Notes: generated by a model from the sequence alone, not told the origin. Numbered from the stretch's first letter, positions 1 through 7,955 are shown. The stretch: 12,976 nt of DNA from Bacteroidota bacterium (GCA_023431285.1 JAEYXN010000190.1:1-12976), one strand, 5' to 3'. Translations and numbers: made by a program.

Positions 1-746
1 ATACTTTTTTAGGGTTTAACTTCGGAAATTCTCTCCGCCCGACAATTATCGTATCAATAATCATTACGTTGATTGTTACCTTCTTCATGGACTCACGGGA
101 GTTTCTCATGCATTGGCGCAAGGCGGCAGTCGATATCGAGAGGCTTGAGCGGGAACGTATTGCGTCGCTGTATGAGAGTCTTAAGAATCGTGTGAACCCA
201 TTATTTCTGTTCAACAGTCTGCAAACCCTCCGCAAGCTAGTTCCCGAAGACAAGGACCAGGCTGCGAAATTCATTAAAAACCTCTCAGATGTTTACCGGA
301 ATATACTTGATAGCCGCGACAAGGAGCTGGTCGACTTCAAAGAAGAGAAACGTTATTTTCGTTCATTTATCTTCCTGATGCAGGCCCGTTTTGGAAATGC
401 GATTGTCGTTAATACTGAAATACCTGAAACTGACTTTTATATTTCCCCTTTGACCCTGCAGCTTATATTTGAGAGCCTTGCCACCAATACCTCGTTTAAT
501 GATCAGATCTCTTTACATTTTACGATTACTAAGGATGCGGCTTCACTGATGGTCAGCGCCAGATTCAATCAATGGCTGAGCGAAGAACATCGGAATCAGG
601 TGGAAGGAGTTTTGAAACGTATTGAGGAACGTTACGCATTACTGACAGATAAACCGGTTAGCTACGAATTCGATGCTGATCGGTTTTTCAGCAGTATTCC
701 GGTTCTTCATACGACGTTGAATGAGAACAGAAACTATGCATCGTAA
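1..746 (+). CDS. LytS-family sensor kinase homologue lacking catalytic residues (pseudokinase), 5' end outside window
   Basis: The reading frame is open from base 3, so the true start lies upstream; the TTG at 69 is only the first possible start in the window. Bases 36-98 encode a hydrophobic stretch (TIIVSIIITLIVTFFM), probably the last membrane segment. A charged linker and a LytS-type His_kinase region follow, closely resembling the next gene (shared YESLK, RVNP/QVNP and FLFNS motifs). The residue that should be the phospho-acceptor His is Leu (codon 201-203, NPLFLFNS). The N-box Asn is Ser (codon 474-476, IFESLATN), and the glycine-rich G box is replaced by VEGVLKRIEERY. From these losses I infer that it neither autophosphorylates nor binds ATP normally, and may act as a sensor or partner for the neighbouring kinase. 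The frame is intact and many surface motifs are kept, so a functional non-catalytic protein is more likely than a decaying gene. Confidence 0.85.
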   Translation, partial: TFLGFNFGNSLRPTIIVSIIITLIVTFFMDSREFLMHWRKAAVDIERLERERIASLYESLKNRVNPLFLFNSLQTLRKLVPEDKDQAAKFIKNLSDVYRNILDSRDKELVDFKEEKRYFRSFIFLMQARFGNAIVVNTEIPETDFYISPLTLQLIFESLATNTSFNDQISLHFTITKDAASLMVSARFNQWLSEEHRNQVEGVLKRIEERYALLTDKPVSYEFDADRFFSSIPVLHTTLNENRNYAS

Positions 747-1740
747 AAGAATCCTTAACGAGCTACGTGATTTCACTCTGCTGATCGCGGTGGGATTCGG
801 GCTAACCTGGATCGGCTGGACGTGCAGGGACTGCCGCGATAATATCCGGGATCTTATGGTGATGGGGAGCTTCGTTTCTTTCTTATGGATTGTGTTATGG
901 AAAGGGAACCAGTACCTCGGTGCATGGATCAGTACAAAGATCCCATGGCTTGAGGCGCCGGGCAAACGTTTTGCGGTAGGAGCAATCTCTACGGTAGTCT
1001 TCACATTGACCGCTACCTATATTCTTCGGATGTTATATGTGGCGATCTTCCAACAGCCTTTGGATGCCAGTTTCGTTATTACGGTAATTATTGCTGTCAC
1101 GATTTCACTTTTCATGTACGGATATGAGTTTCTCGTTAACTGGAAAGCTTCGGTGGTTCGTGCGGAGCAGCTGAGGACTGAGAGCCTTCAAGCCAGGTAT
1201 GAAAGTCTTAAACATCAGGTGAATCCCCACTTCCTATTTAACAGTTTTAATGCCCTTACCAATCTGGTGTACGAGGACGAAGAGAAGGCCATCACTTTCA
1301 TTGATCAACTCTCTCTGATTTATCGATATGTCCTGGATACTCAGGAAAGAGAGAAGGTGCCGCTGGAGGAGGAGCTGCGGTTCCTGGATTCGTATCTCTA
1401 TCTGCAGAAGATTCGTTTTGGTGATAAGCTTGATGTGGCGATCAATCTGGATGGCAAAGAATGGAATGTAGCACCATTGGCTTTGCAGATGCTGGTTGAG
1501 AATGCGATCAAGCACAATATTATTTCTGATGCGGATCCTCTTTTGGTGCACGTATTCATCGAGGAGAAATACCTTGTAGTGGAAAATAATATTCAGAGAA
1601 GGAAATCTTCGCTTGATGAGTCGGCAGGTGTAGGTCTGGAGAACATCCGCCGTAGATACGAGATGCTTGGTACGAAGGGAATTCAGATAGAGGAGACGTC
1701 CGATAAGTTTCGCGTTCGTGTTCCCCTTATTCTAAATTGA
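721..1740 (+). CDS. LytS/YehU-type membrane sensor histidine kinase
   Basis: This is a 339-residue histidine kinase of the His_kinase/HATPase_c LytS family. About four membrane segments lie at residues 17-34, 46-62, 84-108 and 117-137, followed by a short coiled linker and the catalytic part. The phospho-acceptor is His170 in QVNPHFLFNSFN. The N box is MLVENAIKHN with Asn261, and the G box is GVGLENIRRRYEML at about 303-316. A CxxC pair (Cys35, Cys38) sits in the first loop, probably on the periplasmic side. The gene overlaps the preceding pseudokinase by 26 bases if the ATG at 721 is used, or by 11 if the ATG at 736 is used; neither has a clear ribosome site, so the start is uncertain. It should phosphorylate the LytTR regulator encoded 7 bases downstream. 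The signal is unknown. Confidence 0.95.
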   Translation: MRTETMHRKRILNELRDFTLLIAVGFGLTWIGWTCRDCRDNIRDLMVMGSFVSFLWIVLWKGNQYLGAWISTKIPWLEAPGKRFAVGAISTVVFTLTATYILRMLYVAIFQQPLDASFVITVIIAVTISLFMYGYEFLVNWKASVVRAEQLRTESLQARYESLKHQVNPHFLFNSFNALTNLVYEDEEKAITFIDQLSLIYRYVLDTQEREKVPLEEELRFLDSYLYLQKIRFGDKLDVAINLDGKEWNVAPLALQMLVENAIKHNIISDADPLLVHVFIEEKYLVVENNIQRRKSSLDESAGVGLENIRRRYEMLGTKGIQIEETSDKFRVRVPLILN

Positions 1741-1747
1741 TGAGATC

Positions 1748-2509
1748 ATGCAGGTCCTGATTATTGAAGATGAAGTTCAGGCGGCAAAACGCCTTGAATC
1801 GCTTATTGGAGAAATCATTCCCGAAGCCCGCGTTGCTGCGCGTATAGATACCGTTAGCAGGGCCGTAGAGTTTCTCTCCTCGAAACCGGCTCCGGATCTT
1901 ATCCTGATGGATATTCATCTCGCCGACGGAATCAGCTTCGATATCTTTCAGCAATGTGATGTGAAGTCTCCAGTGATTTTCACCACTGCTTACGACGAGT
2001 ACGCACTTCGTGCGTTTAAAGTTAATAGCATCGATTACATCCTGAAGCCCATTGATAAAGATGAGCTTGCCGCGGCGATAGATAAATTTCGGGAACGTCA
2101 TTTGAAACCCCACGCCCGCGATCGGGTGCTGGCCAATATCGACGAAGTTGTAAAGTTGCTGTCGAAAAAATATAAGTCGCGTTTTGTGGTAAAGGTTGGA
2201 GAGCATCTGCGCACTATTGAGGTGAACGCAATTCTTTACTTTCTCAGCCAGGATAAGACGACCTTCTGTATCACCACTGATAACAGGAAGCACGTACTTG
2301 ATCATACGCTAGAGGAGCTGGATGAGCTGCTGGATCCCGCGGCATTTTTCCGCATCAACCGGAAGTACACGGTGTCGGCCGCGGCCATTCAGGATATTGT
2401 GAACTATACCAATAGCCGGCTTCGGCTGGTTTTACGGAATTGTAAAGATGACGAGGTGATCGTGGCACGCGAGAAGGTGCAGGAATTCAAGGGGTGGCTG
2501 GACCGATAA
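1748..2509 (+). CDS. LytTR-family response regulator
   Basis: This 253-residue protein has an N-terminal receiver domain (about 1-120) and a C-terminal LytTR DNA-binding domain (about 145-253). Receiver landmarks are the acidic pair Glu7/Asp8, the phospho-acceptor Asp55 (LILMDIHL), Thr79/Thr80 and Lys100 (YILKP). The LytTR part carries the usual pattern RFVVKVGEHLRTIEV, then FFRINRKYTV, and ends in VIVAREKVQEFKGWLDR. Its gene starts 7 bases after the kinase stop, so it is very likely co-transcribed and is the cognate regulator of the kinase. LytTR proteins usually bind pairs of short direct repeats; the target here is unknown. Length and layout are normal for the AlgR/AgrA/LytR group. Confidence 0.96.
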   Translation: MQVLIIEDEVQAAKRLESLIGEIIPEARVAARIDTVSRAVEFLSSKPAPDLILMDIHLADGISFDIFQQCDVKSPVIFTTAYDEYALRAFKVNSIDYILKPIDKDELAAAIDKFRERHLKPHARDRVLANIDEVVKLLSKKYKSRFVVKVGEHLRTIEVNAILYFLSQDKTTFCITTDNRKHVLDHTLEELDELLDPAAFFRINRKYTVSAAAIQDIVNYTNSRLRLVLRNCKDDEVIVAREKVQEFKGWLDR

Positions 2510-2512
2510 GGG

Positions 2513-2908
2513 TCACTTCATGATAATCCTGAGGTCTTCGATGTCCGTTTGTTTGAGCGGTTTGGTGATATAATGAATCACGTGGTTGAAAGAAAGGACG
2601 TAATCGCGGTCGATATTGCTATCGGAACTTGTCAGGACGACAATCCTGGATTTTTTGGTCACCGCAGGAGGGAGGCGCGAGAAATCCTTAAGGAACGTAA
2701 AGCCGTCGGCATCGGGCATGTTAAGGTCCAGGAAGATCAACTCAGGGGGATTGGTATCGGCTCTCAGCGCGTTAAGTGCTTCATTAGCTGAATTGTACAA
2801 AACAAGCTCCTGCGAGAAATGGGAAACTTCAAGGAACCTTCTCTGGATAAAAAGGTCAATATCACTATCGTCGATCAAAACCGCTTTCTGAACGCAAACC
2901 TTTGTCAT
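2513..2908 (-). CDS. Single-domain response regulator (receiver only)
   Basis: The 131-residue protein is a stand-alone CheY-like receiver of the Rcp1-like type common in Bacteroidota. It has the acidic pocket Asp13/Asp14 (VLIDDSDID), the phospho-acceptor Asp61 in IFLDLNMPDADGF, Ser/Thr at 93-95 (VLTSSDS) and Lys116 (YITKPL). No output domain follows, so it probably acts by protein contact or as a phosphate shuttle. The ATG at 2908 gives the full receiver. It converges on the LytTR regulator with three bases between the stops and no visible terminator, so read-through would give antisense RNA over either gene. No kinase is fused or adjacent on its own strand; its partner is not known. Confidence 0.93.
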   Translation of the reverse strand: MTKVCVQKAVLIDDSDIDLFIQRRFLEVSHFSQELVLYNSANEALNALRADTNPPELIFLDLNMPDADGFTFLKDFSRLPPAVTKKSRIVVLTSSDSNIDRDYVLSFNHVIHYITKPLKQTDIEDLRIIMK

Positions 2909-3050
2909 TCACTGTGCTCTTTGGGGGCTCGTTTTAAACATACTCAAAACTTCCCGAACCCCCCGGCTTTTACTATAAAAATATAACAGTCTCATTTTAA
3001 AACGATTAAAAAATGTGTTAAAATTGGCCTTCTAAACTTAAACCCATACC

Positions 3051-3944
3051 ATGAAATTCAAACAGTCCATTTATTTCTTAATGAGCGCCCTGGTACTCTT
3101 CGGTCTTTCATCCTGCGGCTCTTCTTCAAGCGATAAGGTCAATAGCTCGGATGAGTTCAGACAGGCCCAGGAGGACACTCTTAAGCAGCAAATTGAAGAC
3201 GTTGTTTATAATATACCTTCACCAACGGAGATCCCTTATCTGCTTCAGGCAACGGGAGCCGATTTTAATCAGTCTCTGCTTAATTCCCGCACTAAAGTAG
3301 ATCAATATGCATCACGCAATGACAAAGCTGCGTTGAACCTTGGCGTGTACGCAGCAGATATCGGATACCTTGCATCCTATGACAAAACACAGGAGGCCAT
3401 CGATTATCTGAATGCAGCAAAGACCCTTTCTGAGAACCTCGGCGTCATCGGCGCGTTTGATATCGAGCTGCTCCAGAAGTTTGAAGCCAATATCAGCAAC
3501 AAGGATTCTTTGTCTCGCCTTCTTGACAGGACTATCAAGAAAACTGAAGACTTCCTTAAAGATGACAATAGAAACAAATTATCTGCCCTTGTAATTGCAG
3601 GAAGCTTTGTTGAAGGTCTGTATATCTCCACCGGGTTGATCAAATCATATCCTAAGAATGCGCTTCCTGACGACAAAAGAAATCTTGTGTTGACTCCGTT
3701 GATGCGTGTGATCCTTGAGCAGAAGAAGTCTGTTTCTGAACTTTCGAAGATGCTTTCTTCTGTAGAGCAAACTGATCCTATCACCAACATGTCTTCTGAA
3801 CTTAAGAAACTCGAAGCAGCGTACGCGGCATTGAACATCGAAGAGCAGATCAGAAACAACCAGGCTAATCTGGTGCTGAGTGATAAGAACCTCCAGGAGA
3901 TCACCACCGTCGTAGAGAATCTGCGTAAAAACATTACAGAGTAG
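3051..3944 (+). CDS. Helical lipoprotein of unknown function
   Basis: This 297-residue protein starts with a lipoprotein signal: charged MKFKQ, a hydrophobic core, then the lipobox LSSC with Cys22 as the lipid-modified residue. A serine-rich linker (GSSSSDK) and a mostly alpha-helical body rich in Lys, Glu, Leu and Asn follow. The segment around 54-120 (NIPSPTEIPYLLQATGADFNQ region, then ALNLGVYAADIGYLASY and TQEAIDYLNAAKTLSENLG) has the look of a conserved core, perhaps TPR-like helical pairs, but I do not recognise a named domain. It should sit on a membrane, facing the periplasm or the cell surface. A strong terminator lies directly downstream, so it is probably monocistronic and separate from the ABC transporter gene. 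Function is not assigned. Confidence 0.88.
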   Translation: MKFKQSIYFLMSALVLFGLSSCGSSSSDKVNSSDEFRQAQEDTLKQQIEDVVYNIPSPTEIPYLLQATGADFNQSLLNSRTKVDQYASRNDKAALNLGVYAADIGYLASYDKTQEAIDYLNAAKTLSENLGVIGAFDIELLQKFEANISNKDSLSRLLDRTIKKTEDFLKDDNRNKLSALVIAGSFVEGLYISTGLIKSYPKNALPDDKRNLVLTPLMRVILEQKKSVSELSKMLSSVEQTDPITNMSSELKKLEAAYAALNIEEQIRNNQANLVLSDKNLQEITTVVENLRKNITE

Positions 3945-3965
3945 CATTATTTGTTGCTCTGCTCC

Positions 3966-4000
3966 AAAAGGACTGGCCTCTGCCAGTCCTTTTTGTTTTT
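3966..4000 (+). terminator. Rho-independent terminator after the lipoprotein gene
   Basis: A perfect 12-base stem (3966-3977 with 3982-3993, core GGACTGGC/GCCAGTCC) closes on a CTCT loop and runs into a T-rich tract interrupted by one G. It starts 22 bases after the lipoprotein stop codon. Confidence 0.93.
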
Positions 4001-4025
4001 AATAAGGCCATCTTTAGTATCTTTA
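3993..4025 (+). promoter_or_regulatory. Possible Bacteroidota-type promoter for the ABC transporter operon
   Basis: TTG at 3993-3995 and TATCTTTA at 4018-4025 are separated by 22 bases. This fits the known pattern TTG, 17-23 bases, TAnnTTTG except for the last base of the second box. It would start transcription about 18 bases before the ATG at 4050. The upstream element overlaps the T-tract of the preceding terminator. Pattern match only. Confidence 0.35.
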
Positions 4026-4049
4026 TTTTATTTACCTATTCCCTGACCT

Positions 4050-7000
4050 ATGAGCGAGTCCCTACTGAAGGCAATCCTTCGACTGTTCGCTGAAGTTGCG
4101 CATGAAGATAAAGTTACCCAGCATGAGCGTGAGCAAATAAAATCTTTCCTCGAAGATCATCTCAGCGGCCCCGCCGTAGACTCCTATCTGAAAATATTCG
4201 ATCAGCTGATCCAAGACCTTCCCCCGCGGTCCGGGAACAACGTCGCCGAATCATCACGGATACAAGCCCTCTGCAATGAAGTAAGTCCTAATCTGACTCA
4301 GAAGCAGAAGGTCGTTATCATGATTGAACTGATGTCGATCATAAAAGCCGATGGCGCAATCTCTGAAAATGAAGAAAGACTCATTGGTGAAATTGGATCA
4401 GCATTTAAGATCGGCGAAAGCCAGGTAGGTCTTATCAAAAAGTTTGTACTGTCAAGGTCGGAGGACGATATCGATCACAACGATATGCTCCTGGTTTCTC
4501 CTCTGGACATGAAGAAGAACGAGAGTCATGTGATCCACCGGCATTCTCTTAAAGGATTCATGGTCGTGTTGTTTGTCGCGGAAGTTGAATTGTACTTCAT
4601 CAAATACCTGGGAACTTCGTCAGTATATCTGAACGGCGTGCCATTGAAGTCGGGGAAGATCAACGTCCTGGCTGTAGGAAGCTTAATTCGTACCGACAAG
4701 GATGACCCTATCTATTATGGTGATATCCTGAATGCATTCAAAAGATTCGGTGATTTCCCGCGTCTCTCATTCGAGGCCCGCAAGATTTCATACAAATTCA
4801 AGAATGGAAGACTCGGCCTTCGCGATGTTTCCCTAGCGGAAGAAGCTGGCAATCTCGTGGCATTGATGGGTGCGTCTGGTGCTGGAAAGAGTACGTTGCT
4901 TCATGTGCTCAATGGTTCAGAAAAACCTTCCTCAGGGCAGGTGCTGATCAATAATATCGATATCCACGCGGAACCCGAAAAGATGGAAGGTGTGATTGGC
5001 TTCGTTCCACAGGATGATCTGCTTATAGAAGACCTTACCGTCTATCAGAACCTTTATTACGCTGCCAGGCTTTGCTTCAACGACAAGACCGAAGAAGAAA
5101 TAAATACGCTGGTGATGCATGTTCTTGAAGACCTTGGTTTGGCAGAGATTAAGGATCTGAAGGTAGGCTCTCCGTTGAAGAAGACCATCAGTGGAGGTCA
5201 GCGCAAGCGCTTGAATATCGGCCTTGAGCTTTTAAGAGAGCCCGCTGTGCTTTTCTGTGACGAGCCTACCAGCGGGCTGTCATCCCGCGATTCCGAGAAC
5301 ATCATCGACCTGCTGAAAGAATTATCATTGAAGGGGAAACTCGTTTTCGCGGTGATACACCAGCCTTCATCGGATATCTTTAAGATGTTTGACAAGCTTC
5401 TCATTCTCGATACTGGTGGATACCAGATCTACTACGGTAACCCTGTAGATGCAATAGTTCATTTCAAGCGGAGTATAGACCTCGTGAACAGTAATGAAGG
5501 TGAGTGTCATGAATGCGGGAACGTCAACCCTGAGCAGATATTCAACATCATTGAAACGAAAGTTATCAACGAATACGGCCACTTCACCAATGAAAGGAAG
5601 ATCGCAGCTGAAAATTGGCATGAGATCTACCGCCGTGAACACAAACCACCATCAATTATCGTATCGACAAAGCCGCCGCTATCTACGCTGCGGATACCGG
5701 CAAGGCCAAAGCAAACACATTTGTTTGCCATGCGGGATATCCAGGCGAAGCTGCACAATACCCAATATCTGGTTATCAACTTGTTGGAGGCCCCTGTTCT
5801 TGCTTTTATACTCGCGTACATTGTGCGATACCACAATGTAGATGATGCACTTTTCTCCGGATATGTGTTCGGCAAGAACCTTAATATGCCGGCTTACTTT
5901 TTCATGAGCGTCATTGTAGCGTTGTTCATGGGACTGACCGTAAGCGCGGAAGAGATCATCAGAGACCGTAAGATCCTTAAACGTGAAAAGTTCCTGCACC
6001 TTAGCCGGAGCAGTTACCTCATGTCAAAAATTTCAATTCTGTTTCTGCTGTCCGCGATCCAGACCTTCCTTTTCGTATTGGTGGGCAGCTCCATCCTTGA
6101 GATTCATGGAACGTTCTGGCAGCACTGGTTTATATTGTTTACAGCGTCGTGCTTTGCCAATCTGCTGGGATTGAATATTTCGTCTGCATTCAATTCTGCC
6201 GTGACGATCTACATAATGATCCCGCTGCTGCTGATTCCGCAATTGATTTTGAGCGGGGTGGTCGTGAAGTTCGACAAGCTGAATCCTTCTATGGGTGATG
6301 CGGCGACGGTTCCGTTTGTCGGCGACCTGATGGCTTCGCGTTGGGCTTTTGAGGCCGCGATGGTCACACAGTTTAAAGATAATGAGTTCGAAAAGGAATT
6401 TTATGTCTACGACAAGTTAATGGCCACTGCGGACTTCAAGAAGGTTTATCTAATTCCTGAGCTGGACACGCGTCTTCAAAATGTGTCGAATAACGTTCGT
6501 TCCGGCGATCCTGGTACGAAAGAAAAGGTGATGAATGACCTTACGGTATTACGTAACGAATTAGCTAAAGAGGTTAAGGTGACCCACCAGCCTCTTCCTG
6601 CTATCGCCGATCTTAGTATTGACCGGTTTTCTCAGGATACTTATGATGATGTGAATGCCTATCTGGAAACACTGAAGAAATTTTATATCAAGCGGTACAA
6701 CCAGGCAGATCAGCTGAAGGAAGCGATTGTTGCGTCTCGTACTAAAGATAAGTCAGGACAGGAGTTTACACGCTTTAGGGAGCGATATCACAATGACGCC
6801 ATTAGCGAGCTGGTGAGAAATATCTCCGAAACGCACAGGATCATTGAGCAGGATGGCAGGTTGATTCAAAAGATCTATCCTATCTATAAAGATCCGGATC
6901 CGGAACATTCGATCGACTTCGATGCGCAGTTCTATATGCCGGCGAAGCATTTCCTGAACAAGGATATTGATACATTATACTTTAACATGGCAGTGATCTG

Positions 7001-7103
7001 GTCGATGTCGCTTGTGTTGGCTTTATTGCTTTACTTTGATGTATTAAGGCTCATCATGGACGGATTTGGAGCGATATCCAACCCGTTATATCGCCGGAAG
7101 TAA
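4050..7103 (+). CDS. ABCG-like ABC transporter with N-terminal TerB-like and possible FHA-like regions
   Basis: This 1017-residue protein has several parts. Residues 1-135 resemble a TerB-like helical domain, with acidic motifs such as AHEDKVTQHEREQ and KADGAISENEERL. About 145-235 may be a degenerate FHA-like beta domain (YLGTSSVYLNGVPL, LAVGSLIRT). The ATPase domain (238-475) has Walker A GASGAGKST (274-282), Q-loop Gln321, signature ISGGQRKR (380-387), Walker B VLFCDEPTSGL (400-410) and His437. All key residues are present, so it should hydrolyse ATP. A CxxC pair (Cys486, Cys489) follows. Membrane segments lie near 575-593, 613-632, 660-682, 692-715 and 716-738, with a last one at 977-997. 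About 235 residues, charged and partly coiled, separate the last two and are probably periplasmic. ABCG-type half-transporters act as dimers. The substrate is unknown. The DUF218 gene 11 bases downstream is likely co-transcribed. Confidence 0.92.
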   Translation: MSESLLKAILRLFAEVAHEDKVTQHEREQIKSFLEDHLSGPAVDSYLKIFDQLIQDLPPRSGNNVAESSRIQALCNEVSPNLTQKQKVVIMIELMSIIKADGAISENEERLIGEIGSAFKIGESQVGLIKKFVLSRSEDDIDHNDMLLVSPLDMKKNESHVIHRHSLKGFMVVLFVAEVELYFIKYLGTSSVYLNGVPLKSGKINVLAVGSLIRTDKDDPIYYGDILNAFKRFGDFPRLSFEARKISYKFKNGRLGLRDVSLAEEAGNLVALMGASGAGKSTLLHVLNGSEKPSSGQVLINNIDIHAEPEKMEGVIGFVPQDDLLIEDLTVYQNLYYAARLCFNDKTEEEINTLVMHVLEDLGLAEIKDLKVGSPLKKTISGGQRKRLNIGLELLREPAVLFCDEPTSGLSSRDSENIIDLLKELSLKGKLVFAVIHQPSSDIFKMFDKLLILDTGGYQIYYGNPVDAIVHFKRSIDLVNSNEGECHECGNVNPEQIFNIIETKVINEYGHFTNERKIAAENWHEIYRREHKPPSIIVSTKPPLSTLRIPARPKQTHLFAMRDIQAKLHNTQYLVINLLEAPVLAFILAYIVRYHNVDDALFSGYVFGKNLNMPAYFFMSVIVALFMGLTVSAEEIIRDRKILKREKFLHLSRSSYLMSKISILFLLSAIQTFLFVLVGSSILEIHGTFWQHWFILFTASCFANLLGLNISSAFNSAVTIYIMIPLLLIPQLILSGVVVKFDKLNPSMGDAATVPFVGDLMASRWAFEAAMVTQFKDNEFEKEFYVYDKLMATADFKKVYLIPELDTRLQNVSNNVRSGDPGTKEKVMNDLTVLRNELAKEVKVTHQPLPAIADLSIDRFSQDTYDDVNAYLETLKKFYIKRYNQADQLKEAIVASRTKDKSGQEFTRFRERYHNDAISELVRNISETHRIIEQDGRLIQKIYPIYKDPDPEHSIDFDAQFYMPAKHFLNKDIDTLYFNMAVIWSMSLVLALLLYFDVLRLIMDGFGAISNPLYRRK

Positions 7104-7114
7104 AATATACTTTT

Positions 7115-7885
7115 ATGTTCTTCTTTCTGTCAAAGACGGTTTCGTTTCTTCTGATGCCGTTGACACTTATAGTGATCTTTCTGATCCTCGGCATGATCTG
7201 GCGGAGGCCGCATGTCCGCAAAACCTTTCTGTGGATAGGGGTAGGGTTGCTTCTGTTCTTCTCCAATGACTTCATTGCCAACGAAGCAATGATGATGTGG
7301 GAGCTTCCGACGCGACCATATTCCTCGACAAAGCAGTATAAGCTCGGCATTGTACTTACCGGAACAACGATGACAAAAGCTTATCCCAACGACCGGGTCT
7401 ACTTTAGCAAGGGGGCTGACCGCGTAACCCATACCGTTCAACTTTATAAGTTAGGCTTAATTGATAGGATCCTCATCAGCGGAGGGACTGGCCAGTTAGT
7501 GAAATCGAATGAAGAACCGGAGGCTGACAAGTACCGTAAGGCAATGGTCATGATGGGTGTTGACTCCTCCCATATTGTTATCGAAAATGAAACACGCAAC
7601 ACTTACGAGTCTGCGGTGGCGGTAAAGCCGTTACTGGATTCAATGAGATATAAGGCGGATGATTGTGTGCTGATCACCTCTGCGTTCCATATGCGCAGGT
7701 CTCTGGCGTGTTATAGAAAGGCGGGAGTGAATCTCGATTATTTTACTACTGACTTCTATTCGCACCGACGTCTCTATCACATCGATGCTTTATTCCTGCC
7801 GAAAGTAGAGGCGATTCTCATCTGGCAAAAGCTTTTCAAGGAATGGTTGGGGTTAGCAGCTTATAAGGCGGCTGGGTATGTTTGA
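7115..7885 (+). CDS. ElyC/SanA/YdcF-like DUF218 membrane protein
   Basis: The 256-residue protein has two N-terminal membrane segments (about 9-28 and 36-54) and then a DUF218 domain. Typical DUF218 motifs are LGIVLTG (77-83), DRILISGG (117-124), the Glu-rich NETRNTYESA (158-167) and VLITSAFHMRRS (185-196). Length and layout match E. coli ElyC, which affects cell-envelope assembly through lipid-carrier metabolism; that role is known for the relative and only inferred here. The gene starts 11 bases after the ABC transporter stop, suggesting one operon and a shared envelope-related task. A hairpin terminator follows within about 25 bases. Confidence 0.88.
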   Translation: MFFFLSKTVSFLLMPLTLIVIFLILGMIWRRPHVRKTFLWIGVGLLLFFSNDFIANEAMMMWELPTRPYSSTKQYKLGIVLTGTTMTKAYPNDRVYFSKGADRVTHTVQLYKLGLIDRILISGGTGQLVKSNEEPEADKYRKAMVMMGVDSSHIVIENETRNTYESAVAVKPLLDSMRYKADDCVLITSAFHMRRSLACYRKAGVNLDYFTTDFYSHRRLYHIDALFLPKVEAILIWQKLFKEWLGLAAYKAAGYV

Positions 7886-7905
7886 GGGGTATGGCCTTAC
7901 CCGAT

Positions 7906-7946
7906 AAAAAATAAGAGCAGACAATTTGCCTGCTCTTATTTTTGCT
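7906..7946. terminator. Bidirectional terminator between convergent operons
   Basis: A perfect 14-base stem pairs 7907-7920 with 7930-7943 (core AAGAGCAG/CTGCTCTT) around a 9-base loop. It has an A-run on the left and a T-run on the right, so it can work for both the DUF218 gene on the plus strand and the SGNH gene on the minus strand, whose stop codon is at 7956. Confidence 0.92.
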
Positions 7947-7955
7947 TCTTAGTTA

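Noticed and set aside
69..71. TTG as the true start of the first kinase gene
   Set aside because: The frame is open to the window edge and encodes a hydrophobic segment before it, so the gene almost certainly begins upstream.
639..1004. 121-residue minus-strand frame across the kinase pair
   Set aside because: Antisense to the well-supported kinase genes, with no recognisable motif.
3019..3026. TAAAATTG as a promoter box for the lipoprotein gene
   Set aside because: It resembles TAnnTTTG, but no TTG lies at the required distance upstream.
3404..3934. 176-residue minus-strand frame across the lipoprotein gene
   Set aside because: It lies fully antisense to a gene with a clear signal peptide and terminator, and its Ser/Leu/Phe-rich composition is what the complement of a Lys/Glu-rich helical gene gives.
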